In this document: in pieces, positions 5,725-5,731 of the stretch
Position numbering within the stretch: the first letter of the stretch is position 1
How the letters are laid out: each line of letters starts with the position of its first letter
Origin: G020353115 sp964389685
GTDB lineage: Bacteria; Bacteroidota; Bacteroidia; Bacteroidales; VadinHA17
NCBI GenBank assembly: GCA_964389685.1
Contig: CAYMFM010000133.1
Span: 1-5,731 of the forward strand
Reading direction: 5' to 3'
Length of the DNA: 5,731 bases
The notes under the pieces: model-generated
The model's input: only the letters and a program-made list of their open reading frames with translations
What the model was told of the DNA's origin: nothing
The model's database searches: none
Made by a program: the position numbers and the translations under genes

Positions 5725-5731
5725 GTATAAC
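5725..5731 (+). repeat. Possible first box of a fourth attC, cut by the window end
   Basis: The window ends in GTATAAC, which differs by one base from the GCATAAC that opens attC site 3. It lies 28 bases after the last stop codon, about where a cassette's attC should begin. Seven bases alone are weak evidence. Confidence 0.25.

Overview
This window looks like a stretch of an integron gene-cassette array, probably a chromosomal (sedentary) integron. Three attC-type recombination sites (1-56, 422-521, 2243-2343) share a left half with the core TAAAGCCGACCG and a right half of the type CTTAGTTCCACCG, often flanked by GCATAAC/GTTATGC-like boxes. The half-sites fold back on each other, as attC sites do. 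Every credible gene lies on the + strand, in the direction expected for genes followed by their own attC, and base composition changes from cassette to cassette. No integrase, attI or array promoter is visible. The host cannot be named. The large MacB/FtsX-type permease with C-terminal RNPVETLHYE, and the AT-rich codon use of the last two genes, resemble Bacteroidota/FCB-group bacteria; this is inference.

Cassette A (about 52-515) holds one gene, a DUF3024 protein. It is broken by a one-base deletion, most simply placed in a run of five G at 123-127. The N-terminal part starts at ATG 78; the rest reads from about 140 to 418.

Cassette B (about 516-2337) is the most interesting part. It holds two overlapping genes (ATGA overlap, strong ribosome binding site inside the first). 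The first encodes a 157-aa DUF4062 protein. The second encodes a 341-aa GHKL-type ATPase (HATPase_c_4, 'RecG-like') with a C-terminal winged helix. As I recall the family, these parts are usually one polypeptide, so this appears to be a split, translationally coupled version. A perfect 9-bp inverted repeat (571-579/594-602) upstream is a candidate operator. A role in defence or stress regulation is plausible but unproven.

After the third attC comes a short spacer containing four degenerate 10-bp tandem repeats (2361-2400). Next is a 796-aa two-module ABC transporter permease without a visible ATPase partner (2546-4936), then a short intergenic region with a hairpin and a possible 12-codon reading frame, then a 212-aa membrane-anchored NTF2/SnoaL-like protein (5059-5697). 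The last seven bases, GTATAAC, could be the first box of a fourth attC, which would make this last segment a single unusually long cassette of about 3.4 kb. Otherwise it is flanking chromosome.
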